A stretch of DNA of 64,000 bases from Bacteroidales bacterium (lineage in GTDB: Bacteria; Bacteroidota; Bacteroidia; Bacteroidales; UBA932). The DNA is taken from NCBI GenBank assembly GCA_015060455.1, contig SUYM01000012.1, forward strand, positions 19,225 through 83,224. The letters are read 5' to 3'. Below, one piece after another: positions 1 through 10,597 of the stretch (position 1 is its first letter; each line of letters opens with the position of its first letter). The notes beneath the pieces were generated by a model. It saw only the letters and a program-made list of their open reading frames with translations, was not told the origin of the DNA and did no database searches. A program made the position numbers and the translations under genes.

Positions 1-1617
1 AAGACTCCTGTGGATGGTTCGAAGGATATGAAACTCAAATTCAGGGTCAATTCCTCCCAACTGGATATGTCTGACAGTGAAACCATGGCTTCTTTGGATT
101 CACTGAAAGCGGAACTCCGACAGATATGTAATGATCCGGCTTCTGACCTTATAGATATAAATTTTTACGGATTTTCGTCTCCGGAAGGTAAGTATGACAA
201 GAATCTTTCATTGTCTGGACAGAGGACCTCAACTGTTAAGAACAGCGTGCTTTCAGCCCTTCCTCGCGAATTTCAGAAATTGGGACGGCGTTCCAAGGGT
301 GAGGTGGCTTCATGGAGTCAGGTGGCTGATATACTTGAAGCCGACAGTCTTGTTATGCAGGCTCTTGAGGTAAGGAAGATCGTCGCGGACAACCCGAAGA
401 ACATTGATGCACAAGGAGCAAAAATCAGGGGCCTGAGTTACTATCGTTCGGAAATAGTGCCACGCCTGGAGCAACTTCGCGTAGTCCGTTGCGAATACAA
501 GACAGTGGTCACGCGTAAACTTGAACCTGAGGAGATCATGGCCCGATACAAGGCGGACCCGAATTTTGAAGGGGATTATGAGTTCACCCTCAATGACTAT
601 TGGCATCTTTTCGCGATGGTCAAGGATAAAGACGAGTTGGAGAAACTTTATAGAAAGGCCATAAAGGTGGCATGGGCCGAGGAACGTGAGCATTGGATGC
701 TGCCTGCCAATAATCTGGCTGTCATGTTATTGGAAAAGAAACAGGTGGACACGACATTGTTGGCCCCGTTCATCAGCCGGAAATTCGGTCTGAATGCAAC
801 CCCGATGGACAGGAACGGCAAGAAACTGCTGGTCAATCATCCTTCTGTGGTCATGAACCAGGTGCAGATGTATATGCTGGCCAAGGAATATGAGAAGGCG
901 GAGGAACTGTCTTCCCTGCTTGAAACCCAGAATCCTGTGCTGCGCGCAATCGTAAGGTGCCTTGGAGGCTATATCGATCCGGAAGACCCGAGCGATGCCA
1001 GAAGAATTGATGAGATATGCCGGTCCTCTGCGCGGAATACGGCCATAATCAACATGTACAATGAGGTATATGATTCGACGACGGCTGTGATTCTCAATAA
1101 ATTGCCAAAGGACGAACCTGTTACTCTTTATCTGAAGGCTCAGAGAATATGTCTTGAACACGCCAATCAGGCGACATATCTGAAGACGAGGCCTTTTGAC
1201 AGGGAAACGGATCCCGATTTTGAACATCCGGAGGACAAATGGTCCGATTTCGCCACCCCGGAACAGATGAACAAGCAGGCGAAATTTATCCGGAAACTGG
1301 AAGCGAAAGTCCGTGAATATGAGAGGCTTCAGGTGGATTATGCCAATCCCGTGCTTGTGCCGTTTGAAGAAACGATGAACTATTTCAGGTACGAGTTGGA
1401 TCAGGCTCGGGAAAAACTTGCAAAGATGAAGACCGGCGAGGACCGTGTGTTCAATAAGTATGAGGGGGATATCAAGGCATGGGATGCGGCCAGGGCTTAC
1501 CTTGTCAAATGTTTTGCTTTGGACAAGAAGTATATTGAAATCGCAAAACGGGATGCCGACATCAATGAGGATCTCTACAATGATATAATGGGTATTGAAA
1601 AGGAGGGGAAAAGATGA
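1..1617 (+). CDS. OmpA-like/TPR-like envelope protein, 5' end outside window
   Basis: The frame is open from the left window edge, so the true start and any signal peptide lie outside; the GTG at 10 is probably an internal valine. The first 90 or so visible residues look like an OmpA-type domain: a hydrophobic strand (DLIDINFYGFSSPEG) followed by a conserved SLSGQRT helix start. The remainder is helical and charged, with a region around residues 180-400 reminiscent of TPR/Sel1 repeats and a K/E-rich tail. No membrane segment is visible. The stop overlaps the next start (ATGA at 1614), implying translational coupling with the barrel-like protein downstream. Pairs of this kind occur in Bacteroidales envelope and fimbria-associated operons; the exact role is not known. 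Confidence 0.75.
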   Translation, partial: KTPVDGSKDMKLKFRVNSSQLDMSDSETMASLDSLKAELRQICNDPASDLIDINFYGFSSPEGKYDKNLSLSGQRTSTVKNSVLSALPREFQKLGRRSKGEVASWSQVADILEADSLVMQALEVRKIVADNPKNIDAQGAKIRGLSYYRSEIVPRLEQLRVVRCEYKTVVTRKLEPEEIMARYKADPNFEGDYEFTLNDYWHLFAMVKDKDELEKLYRKAIKVAWAEEREHWMLPANNLAVMLLEKKQVDTTLLAPFISRKFGLNATPMDRNGKKLLVNHPSVVMNQVQMYMLAKEYEKAEELSSLLETQNPVLRAIVRCLGGYIDPEDPSDARRIDEICRSSARNTAIINMYNEVYDSTTAVILNKLPKDEPVTLYLKAQRICLEHANQATYLKTRPFDRETDPDFEHPEDKWSDFATPEQMNKQAKFIRKLEAKVREYERLQVDYANPVLVPFEETMNYFRYELDQAREKLAKMKTGEDRVFNKYEGDIKAWDAARAYLVKCFALDKKYIEIAKRDADINEDLYNDIMGIEKEGKR

Positions 1618-2891
1618 TCAGATTTCGTACGACTATATTGATGCTTGTGTTTTCTGTGTGCTTCTTTTCTGCGGGGGCGCGGGATACTGCTGTGGGATTG
1701 CCTGAAAAAGAGGACACGAGCCGGGTGGAAAACAAAAAGAAGTCCGGGCCGATTGCTATCGATAACTGGGGGGATGCATCCAGATATATAAGACAGCGTA
1801 GAGATGTGAGCGCACCTAAGACGCCTTTTGTTACAGATAAATTCAGGGAAAACCTGCATCTGGGAGTTGTGGGACTTGCCCGTGCTCCGTTCTCGGATGA
1901 TTATGCCTTTGCTTATGGTGCGGGAGTATCGGCATTGAAGTGGTTCAATACTTCTTTGGGTGTCCGTGCGGATGTCTTGGGAGAGTATATGCACAGCAAT
2001 CTTACAGGGAATCGTGTTGGTGAGTTGTCGGTTGGATGCTCGCTGTTGTTTAATGTGTCTTCCTATATCTCCGGTTTTGACAAAATGCGTTTCTGTGAGG
2101 TATCTACTGTGATGGGAGTGGGATATTCCTGTCGTTGGGACCTTATGACAGAGCATTACTTTGCCGGTAATGTCGGTGTAAATATCAATATGAGGCTGGG
2201 CAAAGGGCTGTCTCTTTATTTGGAGCCTCACCTGCCTCTGTATTTGGGAATCGGTGGACTTACATATGGTTTTGCTACCAGTGCAGGAATTTATTATGAC
2301 CTGTCAACCCAGTTGTATAAACCGACTATTGCTGGAAAGTATTATGTGTTCTGCTCAGGCGGAATGCAGTTGCAGAATTCCGAACTGGTGAAAATGGCTT
2401 CGGACAAGGATTATTCCACAATAGGTTATACGACGTCCTTGGGCTTTGGCCGCCGTTTTGACGATTATCTGGCTTTGAGACTGTCGGCTCTTTATTCCAC
2501 CCATACATGGACAGTCTATTATGGCGGCAAGGCTATGCCTGCCAGATATTTTGCCTTCAGGGCCGAGGTGGAGTTCGATGCCTTGAGTCTGATTCTGGAC
2601 AAGTGCGGTGTGAAGAACTTTCCTCTCGGCTTTGGTGTCGTTTTAGGACCTGAGGCGGGATGCCTGATCAAGAAGGATCTTGGAGAGACTCTCACAAGAC
2701 ACTATGTAGGACTGACCGGCGCATTCCATCTGGATTATCATTTCGGAAAGAGGGTCGGTGTCTTCATTGAGCCACGTATGTCCCTGCTGCCATACAGCGC
2801 CCCTCATGACTCGAGTACAGCAAATAATGCCTACCGAAACTATTACGACGGTCTGTTCAATCTGACATTAGGCGTCGAGGTGGATATTTAG
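1614..2891 (+). CDS. Putative outer-membrane beta-barrel protein
   Basis: 425 residues with a clear signal peptide (hydrophobic stretch LMLVFSVCFFSAGA ending near residue 23). From about residue 60 onward the sequence is a series of short amphipathic strands with alternating aromatic/Gly residues and turns, as expected of an outer-membrane barrel, ending in a strand-like terminus (LTLGVEVDI). It overlaps the OmpA-like gene by 4 nt and ends the operon, since a strong terminator follows at 2931. Probably an envelope partner of the preceding protein. I do not recognise a specific family and infer location only from the signal peptide and strand pattern. Confidence 0.7.
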   Translation: MIRFRTTILMLVFSVCFFSAGARDTAVGLPEKEDTSRVENKKKSGPIAIDNWGDASRYIRQRRDVSAPKTPFVTDKFRENLHLGVVGLARAPFSDDYAFAYGAGVSALKWFNTSLGVRADVLGEYMHSNLTGNRVGELSVGCSLLFNVSSYISGFDKMRFCEVSTVMGVGYSCRWDLMTEHYFAGNVGVNINMRLGKGLSLYLEPHLPLYLGIGGLTYGFATSAGIYYDLSTQLYKPTIAGKYYVFCSGGMQLQNSELVKMASDKDYSTIGYTTSLGFGRRFDDYLALRLSALYSTHTWTVYYGGKAMPARYFAFRAEVEFDALSLILDKCGVKNFPLGFGVVLGPEAGCLIKKDLGETLTRHYVGLTGAFHLDYHFGKRVGVFIEPRMSLLPYSAPHDSSTANNAYRNYYDGLFNLTLGVEVDI

Positions 2892-2930
2892 ATCCGGTCA
2901 ATCGTTTATAGTCATCAAATTTATAGTATA

Positions 2931-2959
2931 AAAATGGCGCATTGTGCGCCATTTTTATT
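2931..2959 (+). terminator. Rho-independent terminator after the barrel-protein gene
   Basis: A 10-bp stem AAAATGGCGC / GCGCCATTTT with a 5-nt loop (ATTGT), followed by a T-rich run. It sits 40 bp after the stop at 2891 and just before the purE promoter. Confidence 0.85.
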
Positions 2960-2966
2960 ATTTTTG
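2959..2966 (+). promoter_or_regulatory. Bacteroidota -7 box for purE
   Basis: TATTTTTG matches the TAnnTTTG consensus and lies 30 nt before the purE ATG. A well-spaced TTG -33 element is not evident because the terminator stem occupies that position. Confidence 0.55.
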
Positions 2967-2995
2967 CGGGATTGTAGAAAATACTTGACAAATAT

Positions 2996-3463
2996 ATGAA
3001 AGTAGCAGTAATCATGGGATCGACCAGCGACCTTGACATCATGTCGCAGGCGATAAATGTCCTCGAAGATCTCGGGGTGGAAGTAGTTAAGAGAGTCATC
3101 AGCGCACACCGTACTCCTGACCTTATGTGCGAGTTTGCAAAATCGGCAAAGGCAGAAGGTATCGGTGCCATCATTGCCGGAGCAGGCGGGGCGGCCCACG
3201 TGGCAGGTGTCGTTGCCGGCATGACCACAGTTCCTGTAATCGGAGTCCCTATCCAGACCAAGGCTCTCGGCGGAATGGATTCGCTTCTTTCCATTGTGCA
3301 GATGCCTGCCGGTATTCCTGTGGCGACTATGGCCATCAACGGAGCCAAGAATGCAGGCCTTTTCGCAGCCCAGATTCTTGCGCTGACAGATGCGGAACTG
3401 TCTGCAAGACTTGACGCCTTCCGCGCTGCACAGACACAGAAAGTGCTGGATGCGACAATTTAA
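2996..3463 (+). CDS. purE: N5-carboxyaminoimidazole ribonucleotide mutase (PurE)
   Basis: Class I PurE of 155 residues, near the usual 160. It converts N5-CAIR to CAIR in de novo purine synthesis in the cytosol. Visible signatures are the N-terminal [10 protein letters not shown] phosphate-binding segment, SAHRTPD with the catalytic His, and the Gly/Ala-rich [14 protein letters not shown] region. It has its own -7 box 30 nt upstream and is followed, across a short dispersed repeat, by purL and purF, forming a purine cluster. No purK is seen in the window. Confidence 0.95.
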   Translation: MKVAVIMGSTSDLDIMSQAINVLEDLGVEVVKRVISAHRTPDLMCEFAKSAKAEGIGAIIAGAGGAAHVAGVVAGMTTVPVIGVPIQTKALGGMDSLLSIVQMPAGIPVATMAINGAKNAGLFAAQILALTDAELSARLDAFRAAQTQKVLDATI

Positions 3464-3466
3464 AAA

Positions 3467-3515
3467 GATGTCTCGACTTCGCTCCTTTGTTATCCTGAGC
3501 GCAGCGAAGGATCTG
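3467..3515. repeat. Short dispersed palindromic repeat (purE-purL gap)
   Basis: Inverted arm pair: GATGTCTCGACTTCGCTC then TATCCTGAGCGCAGCGAAGG ending in ATCTG. Member of the dispersed family found throughout the window (arms of the form TGTCATnCnGAGCG and GGATCTG). Fills most of the 78-bp gap between purE and purL. Confidence 0.75.
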
Positions 3516-3541
3516 TTTAAAGAATACAACTGAATCACTAT

Positions 3542-6500
3542 ATGAACAACTATCGCATTTACGTAGAAAAGTACCCTGAATTTCAGGTGGAAGCACGCAG
3601 CCTCTTGAGCGAGTTGAACGAAAACCTTCAACTTGATCTCTCGACGCTGCGTCTGCTCAATGTATATGACCTCTTCGGTTTCTCGAAGGACCTTCTCGAG
3701 AAGAGCCGCTACAGCGTGTTCGGAGAGATCGTGACCGACAGCGTGACCGACGAGTGTAACCTCGAAGGCGCGAAATATATTGCCGTGGAGTACCTTCCGG
3801 GCCAGTTCGACCAGAGGGCGGCTTCAGCAGTGGATTGCGTGCGCCTTATAGACCCGTCCGCACAGGTAAGCATAAAGAGTTCGAAACTCATCATCCTGCC
3901 GGCAGACACAACAGATGAGGTGATTGCCAAGATCAAGAAATATTATATCAATGCGGTGGAGTCCCGCGAGAAGGACCTCTCGAAACTCAATGCAATGGAG
4001 CAGCCGGAGGTGATACCGGTACAGGTCCTCGAAGGCCTGACCGCCCTCACGGAAGAGGAACTTGCACCGTATTGCAAGAAGATGGGGCTGGCAATGAACG
4101 CCGATGACCTCCGTGAGGTTGTCAATTACTTCAAGGCCGAGGGACGCGATCCGTTCGAGACCGAACTCCGTATCCTTGATACATATTGGTCTGACCACTG
4201 CCGTCATACAACCTTCACCACAGAACTTGAAGACATCGATGTGGAGGAGTCCTTCCTCAAAGACGAGATTGACGGCACGCTCAACCTCTACATGAAGATC
4301 CGCAAGGAACTCGGACGTGAGAACAAGGGCCTGAACCTTATGGACATGGCCTGCATCGGCGCGCGTTACCTCAAGAGCAAGGGCCTTCTTGATGATATGG
4401 AGGTAAGCGAGGAGAATAACGCATGCAGCATCTATGTGGATGTCGATATAGTTGACGACGAGGGCGAGATGACCACAGAAAAGTGGCTTCTCCAGTTCAA
4501 GAACGAGACACACAACCACCCGACTGAAATCGAGCCGTTCGGTGGTGCGGCAACCTGTCTGGGCGGTGCCATCCGTGACCCTCTTTCAGGCCGTGCGTAT
4601 GTTTATCAGGCTATGCGCGTGACAGGAGCAGGTGATATCTATCTCCCTGTGGCCGACACCATGCCGGGCAAACTTCCGCAGAGCATCATTTCACGTAAGG
4701 CCGCTCACGGATATTCAAGTTACGGTAACCAGATCGGACTTGCGACGACTCATGTGCGTGAGGTATATCACGAGGGATATGTTGCAAAGCGTCTCGAAGT
4801 GGGTGCAGTTGTCGGTGCAGTGAAGGCTGACAGCGTACGTCGCGAAAGCCCTGCCCCTGGCGATGTGGTCCTCCTTCTCGGCGGCCGTACAGGTCGTGAC
4901 GGAGTAGGTGGAGCGACAGGCTCGTCAAAGGAGCACACTGAGGAGTCTCTCGAGACCTGCGGCAGCGAGGTTCAGAAGGGTAATGCACCAGAGGAAAGGA
5001 AACTCCAGAGGCTTTTCCGCCGTCCTGAGGTGACAAGACTCATCAAGAAATCCAACGACTTCGGTGCTGGCGGCGTCAGCGTGGCGATCGGCGAACTTAC
5101 CGACGGTCTTGACATATACCTTGACAGAGTGCCGACAAAGTATAGCGGACTCAACTCCACAGAACTGGCCATCAGCGAGTCGCAGGAGCGTATGTCGGTT
5201 GTAATCGAGGCAAAGGACAAGGAAGCTATGATGGCTTACTGCGCAAGTGAGAATGTAGAGGTAACCCATGTTGCTGACGTTACTGACAGAGGCCGCATGC
5301 GTATGTTCAACGGTGAGAGAATGGTGGTTGACCTTTCCCGCGAATTTATCGACAGCGCGGGAGCAAAGCATTACGCAAAGGCTACCGTAGGTGCAGTCGA
5401 GCAGAAGAATCCGTTTGAGCGTAATGTGGAGGGTGAAAACCTCCGTGAGAAGATGTTCAACAATCTCCAGGATCCTAATGTTACTTCACAGAAGGGTCTG
5501 ATCGAGATGTTCGACTCTTCTATCGGCCGTTCGACAGTCCTTATGCCGTTCGGAGGTATGCTCCAGACCACTGAGACACAGGTGTCTGTACAGAAGCTTC
5601 CTACTGACGGATATACTGATACCGCGTCTATCATGGCGTTCGGTTACAACCCGTTCATCGCAAGCTGGAGCCCGTATCATGGCGCTGCATACGCAGTAGT
5701 CGAGGCATGCTCGAAGGTTGTTGCCGCAGGTGCATCATACGAGAAGATGCGTTTTTCTTATCAGGAGTATTTCGAGAGAATGACCGACCGCAAGTCATGG
5801 GGCAAGCCGCTTTCAGCCCTTCTTGGTGCCCTCAAAATGCAGGTTGAGTTCGGTCTCCCGTCTATCGGTGGCAAGGACTCCATGAGCGGAACATTCGAGA
5901 ACATCAACGTGCCGCCTATGCTCATGGCCTTCGGTATCACCACTGTCGATGCTGAGCAGGTCATCTCTCCTGAACTCAAATACGAAGGCAACAAACTGTA
6001 TCTGGTCAAGCATACTCCACTTGACAACCACATGCCGGATGTGGAGCAACTCAAGGCCAACTGGAAGTTCATCCACGAGCAGGTGCTCTCTGACAATATC
6101 GTTTCTGGCTATGCACTCGGATTCGGAGGCGTTGCCGAGGCTATCTGTAAGATGTCTTTCGGTAACGGTCTTGATGCCAAGATAAATATGGATGAGGCAG
6201 AACTCTTCAACTACGGTTACGGTTCCATCCTCGTCGAGGCAGAGAATGCCCTCGACTATCCGAATGCGGTCCTCATCGGTGAGGTGACTGACGGAGAGGA
6301 GAGCGAACTTACGGTGAACGGTGTCAAGTTTGACCTTTTCGAACTCATGGATGTCAACGGCGCCAAGTTCGCACAGGTATATCCTGATACTGCCGAGGCA
6401 TATCACAAGGAGGTCGTTCCTGCCGGAATGGAAGATGTGAAGCCTCTCAAAGTCAAGAAATCCCAGATGAAATATAAGGGCGAACCTGTTCAGAAGCCTA

Positions 6501-7300
6501 TTGCCTATCTCCCTGTCTTCCCTGGTACGAACTGTGACTATGATTCAGCCAAGGCTTGGAGAAATGCCGGTGCCGAGGTCCGCATGAGCGTGTTCTGCAA
6601 CCTTACCGAAGATGATATATTCAGGTCTATAGCCGAGATGAAGAAGAATATCGACGAATGTCATATCCTTATGATCTGTGGCGGATTCTCTGCTGGTGAC
6701 GAACCTGACGGAAGCGGTAAGTTTATTGCAAACGTGCTGAACAACAAGGAGATAGCGGACGCAATCCATGCTCTGCTCGATCGTGGCGGACTTATTCTCG
6801 GTATCTGCAACGGATTCCAGGCCCTTGTGAAGTCGGGTCTTCTCCCGTACGGCCGTCTGGGCATGGTGACCAAGGAAAGCCCAACACTCTTCCGCAACGA
6901 CATCAACCGTCATATCTCCCAGATTGTGACCACCCGCGTGGGCACGACCAACTCCCCTTGGCTTTCAGGCTTTGCTGTGGGTGATCTTCACACAATTGCA
7001 GTAAGCCACGGTGAGGGTAAGTTTGTGGTGAACGAGGAACTTGCGCGCGAACTCTTTGCAAACGGTCAGGTGGCATTCCAGTACGTGGATCCGCTTGAAG
7101 AAGAGCCTACGATGGAGTCACCGTACAACCCTAACGGCTCATACTACGCTATCGAGGGTATCATCAGCAAGAATGGACAGATTCTCGGAAAGATGGGACA
7201 TACCGAGCGTTATGAGGGCAACCTGTTCAAGAATATCATGGATGAGGGGCTTGAGCAGCCGCTCTTTGACAATGCGGTGGCTTACTTTAGAGGAGAATGA
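3542..7300 (+). CDS. purL: Phosphoribosylformylglycinamidine synthase, large single-chain PurL
   Basis: 1252 residues, the large fused form found in Proteobacteria and Bacteroidota, rather than the PurLQS complex. Converts FGAR, glutamine and ATP to FGAM. An N-terminal PurS-like region is followed by a linker with YWSDHCRHTTF (near residue 219), two AIRS-type ATP-binding halves (THNHPTEIEPFGGAA near residue 321) and a C-terminal class I glutaminase. The glutaminase triad is visible as Cys1089 (GICNGFQ), His1220 and Glu1222 (MGHTERYEGN). All key residues are intact. purF follows after a small dispersed repeat. Confidence 0.97.
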   Translation: MNNYRIYVEKYPEFQVEARSLLSELNENLQLDLSTLRLLNVYDLFGFSKDLLEKSRYSVFGEIVTDSVTDECNLEGAKYIAVEYLPGQFDQRAASAVDCVRLIDPSAQVSIKSSKLIILPADTTDEVIAKIKKYYINAVESREKDLSKLNAMEQPEVIPVQVLEGLTALTEEELAPYCKKMGLAMNADDLREVVNYFKAEGRDPFETELRILDTYWSDHCRHTTFTTELEDIDVEESFLKDEIDGTLNLYMKIRKELGRENKGLNLMDMACIGARYLKSKGLLDDMEVSEENNACSIYVDVDIVDDEGEMTTEKWLLQFKNETHNHPTEIEPFGGAATCLGGAIRDPLSGRAYVYQAMRVTGAGDIYLPVADTMPGKLPQSIISRKAAHGYSSYGNQIGLATTHVREVYHEGYVAKRLEVGAVVGAVKADSVRRESPAPGDVVLLLGGRTGRDGVGGATGSSKEHTEESLETCGSEVQKGNAPEERKLQRLFRRPEVTRLIKKSNDFGAGGVSVAIGELTDGLDIYLDRVPTKYSGLNSTELAISESQERMSVVIEAKDKEAMMAYCASENVEVTHVADVTDRGRMRMFNGERMVVDLSREFIDSAGAKHYAKATVGAVEQKNPFERNVEGENLREKMFNNLQDPNVTSQKGLIEMFDSSIGRSTVLMPFGGMLQTTETQVSVQKLPTDGYTDTASIMAFGYNPFIASWSPYHGAAYAVVEACSKVVAAGASYEKMRFSYQEYFERMTDRKSWGKPLSALLGALKMQVEFGLPSIGGKDSMSGTFENINVPPMLMAFGITTVDAEQVISPELKYEGNKLYLVKHTPLDNHMPDVEQLKANWKFIHEQVLSDNIVSGYALGFGGVAEAICKMSFGNGLDAKINMDEAELFNYGYGSILVEAENALDYPNAVLIGEVTDGEESELTVNGVKFDLFELMDVNGAKFAQVYPDTAEAYHKEVVPAGMEDVKPLKVKKSQMKYKGEPVQKPIAYLPVFPGTNCDYDSAKAWRNAGAEVRMSVFCNLTEDDIFRSIAEMKKNIDECHILMICGGFSAGDEPDGSGKFIANVLNNKEIADAIHALLDRGGLILGICNGFQALVKSGLLPYGRLGMVTKESPTLFRNDINRHISQIVTTRVGTTNSPWLSGFAVGDLHTIAVSHGEGKFVVNEELARELFANGQVAFQYVDPLEEEPTMESPYNPNGSYYAIEGIISKNGQILGKMGHTERYEGNLFKNIMDEGLEQPLFDNAVAYFRGE

Positions 7301-7304
7301 TAAC

Positions 7305-7329
7305 GTCATCCCCGGTTGACCGGGGATCT
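7305..7329. repeat. Short palindromic repeat between purL and purF
   Basis: GTCATCCCCGG, two-base spacer, then a matching GACCGGGGATCT arm. It has the same end signature (GTCATCC...GGATCT) as the larger dispersed repeats but a different palindromic centre. It is technically open in the purF frame, which creates a false upstream start at 7297. Confidence 0.7.
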
Positions 7330-7347
7330 AAAAAAACGAACGAAACA

Positions 7348-8736
7348 ATGTGTAATTGTAAAAAGATAATGGATGACAAGCTGCACCACGAGTGTGGTGT
7401 GCTTGGAATTTATGGCGTGCAGGATGCTGCAGGCCTGGCGTATTATGGCCTTCATGCTCTCCAGCATAGGGGACAGCAGGGATGTGGCATCGTGACAGTT
7501 GACGCAGAGGGCGAATTCCATCGCGTGAAAGGTGATGGACTGGTGACAGAGGTGTTCAACGAGTCAAAAATGGCCCTTCTTCCGGGCGATATGGCCATCG
7601 GCCATGTGCGTTACAGCAACGCAGGATGCAAGGGAACGGAGAATCTCCAGCCATTCCTTTTCCATCACAATTCGGGCGACTTTGCATTGGCAAACAATGG
7701 ACAGATAGTCAACTATCGCCAGCTACGTGAGGAACTCGAAGATAAGGGAAGCCTTTTCCAGTCGTCTTCTGATGCGGAAGTACTTGCCCATCTTATCAAG
7801 AAGCAGGGTATTGATAAGGAACAGCCTCGTATCAATTCTCTCAAGAACGCCCTCAATATGATGGACGGTGCGTTCGCATTCGTCGTTATGACAGGCCGTC
7901 GTATCTATGCCTGCCGTGACAAGTACGGATTCCATCCGCTTGCTCTCGGTAAACTGGGCGATGGATATGTTGTTGCCAGCGAGACTTGCGCGTTCGATGT
8001 CCTCGGAGCGGAGTATATCCGCGACGTCGAACCTGGTGAAATCGTTACTATCGACCACCATGGAGTACGCAGCCAGTTCTACGCACCGACCGAGCGTCAT
8101 GCGATGTGTGCGATGGAGTATGTCTATTTCGCCCGTCCTGACAGCGATATAGAGGGTTGCAATGTGCATAATTACAGAAAGGAGTCTGGCAGGATCCTGT
8201 TCAAGGAGGCGCCTGCTGATGCGGATATCGTCATTGGTGTCCCTGATTCAAGCCTTTCTGCAGCACAGGGTTATGCAGAGGCCAGTGGCCTTCCATACGA
8301 GATGGGTCTTATCAAGAGCAAATATGTAGGTCGTACATTCATTCTTCCGACCCAGTCTCTCCGTGAGAAGGGCGTGAAGATGAAACTCTCCCCGGTAAGA
8401 TCTATCGTCAAGGGCAAGAGGGTAGTGCTGGTGGATGATTCCATCGTGCGCGGTACCACTTCCCTCAAGATCGTGAAAATGCTTCGTGAAGCCGGAGCCG
8501 CCGAGGTACATGTCCGCATTGCCAGCGCTCCGCTGAAATACACCTGCTACTATGGCGTGGATGTCCACACCCCTGAAGAACTCATAAGCAACAGCAACAG
8601 CGTAGAAAAGGTGTGCGAACTCATAGGCGCGGACTCGCTGGCCTTCCTCTCCCACAAGGGAATGTTGGATGCAGGCCGCCGAAGCGACCTCTGTCTCGCA
8701 TGTTTCAACCATAAATATCCTACAAAACTGTATTAG
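7348..8736 (+). CDS. purF: Amidophosphoribosyltransferase (PurF), Fe-S type
   Basis: First committed step of purine synthesis: PRPP plus glutamine to phosphoribosylamine. I place the start at ATG 7348 (462 aa) because the frame extension to 7297 only translates an intergenic repeat; ATG 7369 is also possible. Cleavage before Cys16 (HHE-CGVLGIYG) would expose the N-terminal nucleophile, giving a short propeptide as in the Bacillus subtilis type. Class II glutaminase is N-terminal; the PRPP loop is VDDSIVRGTT (residues 362-371). Cys254, Cys400, Cys449 and Cys452 sit where the 4Fe-4S ligands of the Bacillus enzyme lie, so an oxygen-labile cluster is likely. Confidence 0.95.
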   Translation: MCNCKKIMDDKLHHECGVLGIYGVQDAAGLAYYGLHALQHRGQQGCGIVTVDAEGEFHRVKGDGLVTEVFNESKMALLPGDMAIGHVRYSNAGCKGTENLQPFLFHHNSGDFALANNGQIVNYRQLREELEDKGSLFQSSSDAEVLAHLIKKQGIDKEQPRINSLKNALNMMDGAFAFVVMTGRRIYACRDKYGFHPLALGKLGDGYVVASETCAFDVLGAEYIRDVEPGEIVTIDHHGVRSQFYAPTERHAMCAMEYVYFARPDSDIEGCNVHNYRKESGRILFKEAPADADIVIGVPDSSLSAAQGYAEASGLPYEMGLIKSKYVGRTFILPTQSLREKGVKMKLSPVRSIVKGKRVVLVDDSIVRGTTSLKIVKMLREAGAAEVHVRIASAPLKYTCYYGVDVHTPEELISNSNSVEKVCELIGADSLAFLSHKGMLDAGRRSDLCLACFNHKYPTKLY

Positions 8737-8788
8737 GATAGAATGAAGGGCGGTTGGATACCGCTAAATGATTAAATATAAGGCATAT

Positions 8789-10597
8789 ATGCAGGAAATT
8801 AGAAATATCGCCATCATCGCGCACGTTGACCATGGCAAGACGACCATAGTCGACCGCATGATCTATCAGGCTCGTCAGCAGCGTGAACAGGAGAAACTTG
8901 GCGAACTGATCCTTGACAATAACGACCTTGAAAGAGAAAGGGGTATAACCATTCTTGCCAAGAATGTATCCGTTGTATATAAAGGAGTGAAAATCAATGT
9001 CATCGACACTCCTGGCCATAGTGATTTCGGCGGAGAGGTGGAGCGTGTGCTGAATATGGCGGACGGTGTGATCCTTCTGGTGGATGCATTCGAGGGCTGT
9101 ATGCCGCAGACACGTTTCGTGCTTCAGAAGGCCATCGAGATGGGCAAGAAGCCTGTGCTCGTGATCAATAAGGTGGATAAACTCAACTGCCGCCCGGACG
9201 AGGTGCAGGAAGAGGTGTTCGACCTTATGTTCTCCCTCGGTGCGACTGAGGACCAGTTGGATTTCCGCACGATATACGGAAGCGCGAAGCAGGGCTGGAT
9301 GTCATACGACTGGAAGCAGCCGACAGAAGACATCACTGCACTTCTTGACACCATCCTTGAAGTGATTCCTGCTCCTAAATATAACGAAGGAACGCCACAG
9401 ATGCTGATTTCGTCTCTGGAGTATTCTCCGTATGTAGGCCGTATCGCAGTCGGACGTATCACCCGTGGCACCTTGCAGGCAGGTCAGAACATTACCCTCT
9501 GCAAGCGCTATGACATACAGCAGAAACAGAAGATCAAGGAACTGATGATATTTGACGGCCTCGGAAAGGCTAAGGTCGATGAGGTCAAGTGTGGAGACAT
9601 CTGTGCAGTTGTGGGTATTGAAGGCTTCGAGATCGGTGACACCATCGCAGACTTCGAGAATCCTGAGGCGCTTCCTCCTATCGAGGTTGATGAGCCTACC
9701 ATGAGCATGCTCTTCTGCATCAACAATTCACCGTTCTTCGGCAAGGAAGGCAAGTTCGTGACCTCGCGCCATCTCAAGGAACGTCTTGACAAGGAGTTGG
9801 AGAAGAACCTTGCCCTGCGTGTCAAGCCGGGTCCTAATGCTGACTCGTTCATAGTCTATGGCCGTGGAGTGCTGCATCTTTCTGTGCTTATCGAGACCAT
9901 GCGCCGTGAGGGCTTCGAACTTCAGGTCGGTCAGCCTAAGGTGCTTGACAAGATGATCGGAGGACAGAGGTGCGAACCTATTGAGAATCTTACCATCGAC
10001 CTTCCGGAGGAGTTTGTGGGCCGTGCCATCGAGATGGTGACCCGCCGCAAGGGCGCTCTGATCCAGATGGAAGGCAGGGGAGACCGCACTCATCTGGAGT
10101 TTGACATCCCCTCGCGCGGACTTATGGGACTGCGAAGCAACCTGCTCACAGCCACTCAGGGTGAAGCGGTGGTCGCTCACCGTCTGAAAGGATATGAGCC
10201 ATATAAGGGTGATATAGAACGTCGTACAAACGGCTCGCTTGTATCTCTTGAAACAGGTGTGTCGGTGGCATACTCGATGGACAAACTTCAGGACCGCGGC
10301 CGTTTCTTCATTGAGCCGGGAGTGGATATCTATGAGGGTCAGGTGGTGGGAGAGCATACCCGCGAAAGAGACCTTAACATAAATATATGCAAGACCAAGA
10401 AACTCACCAATATGCGTGCGTCCGGAAGTGATGACAAGGTGATGCTTCCGCCGCCTGTGGTGTTCTCGCTGGAGGAGGCTTTGGAATATATTCAGGAGGA
10501 TGAACTTGTTGAGGTTACTCCTAAGTCCATGAGGCTTAGGAAGATAATCCTGAACGAAATCGAGCGCAAAAGGAAAAGTTCCGATTTTAATTGCTGA
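8789..10597 (+). CDS. typA: Ribosome-associated GTPase TypA/BipA
   Basis: Translational GTPase that acts on the ribosome in stress and 50S assembly. Domains in order: G domain with P-loop AHVDHGKT (residues 11-18), the ERERGITI switch [13 protein letters not shown] switch II and NKVDKL specificity motif; a beta-barrel domain II; EF-G-like domains III and V; and a Lys/Arg-rich C-terminal domain ending in KRKSS. Start is set at 8789 ([10 protein letters not shown]), giving 602 aa; an in-frame ATG at 8768 would add seven residues not typical of the family. Standalone gene. Confidence 0.95.
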   Translation: MQEIRNIAIIAHVDHGKTTIVDRMIYQARQQREQEKLGELILDNNDLERERGITILAKNVSVVYKGVKINVIDTPGHSDFGGEVERVLNMADGVILLVDAFEGCMPQTRFVLQKAIEMGKKPVLVINKVDKLNCRPDEVQEEVFDLMFSLGATEDQLDFRTIYGSAKQGWMSYDWKQPTEDITALLDTILEVIPAPKYNEGTPQMLISSLEYSPYVGRIAVGRITRGTLQAGQNITLCKRYDIQQKQKIKELMIFDGLGKAKVDEVKCGDICAVVGIEGFEIGDTIADFENPEALPPIEVDEPTMSMLFCINNSPFFGKEGKFVTSRHLKERLDKELEKNLALRVKPGPNADSFIVYGRGVLHLSVLIETMRREGFELQVGQPKVLDKMIGGQRCEPIENLTIDLPEEFVGRAIEMVTRRKGALIQMEGRGDRTHLEFDIPSRGLMGLRSNLLTATQGEAVVAHRLKGYEPYKGDIERRTNGSLVSLETGVSVAYSMDKLQDRGRFFIEPGVDIYEGQVVGEHTRERDLNINICKTKKLTNMRASGSDDKVMLPPPVVFSLEEALEYIQEDELVEVTPKSMRLRKIILNEIERKRKSSDFNC

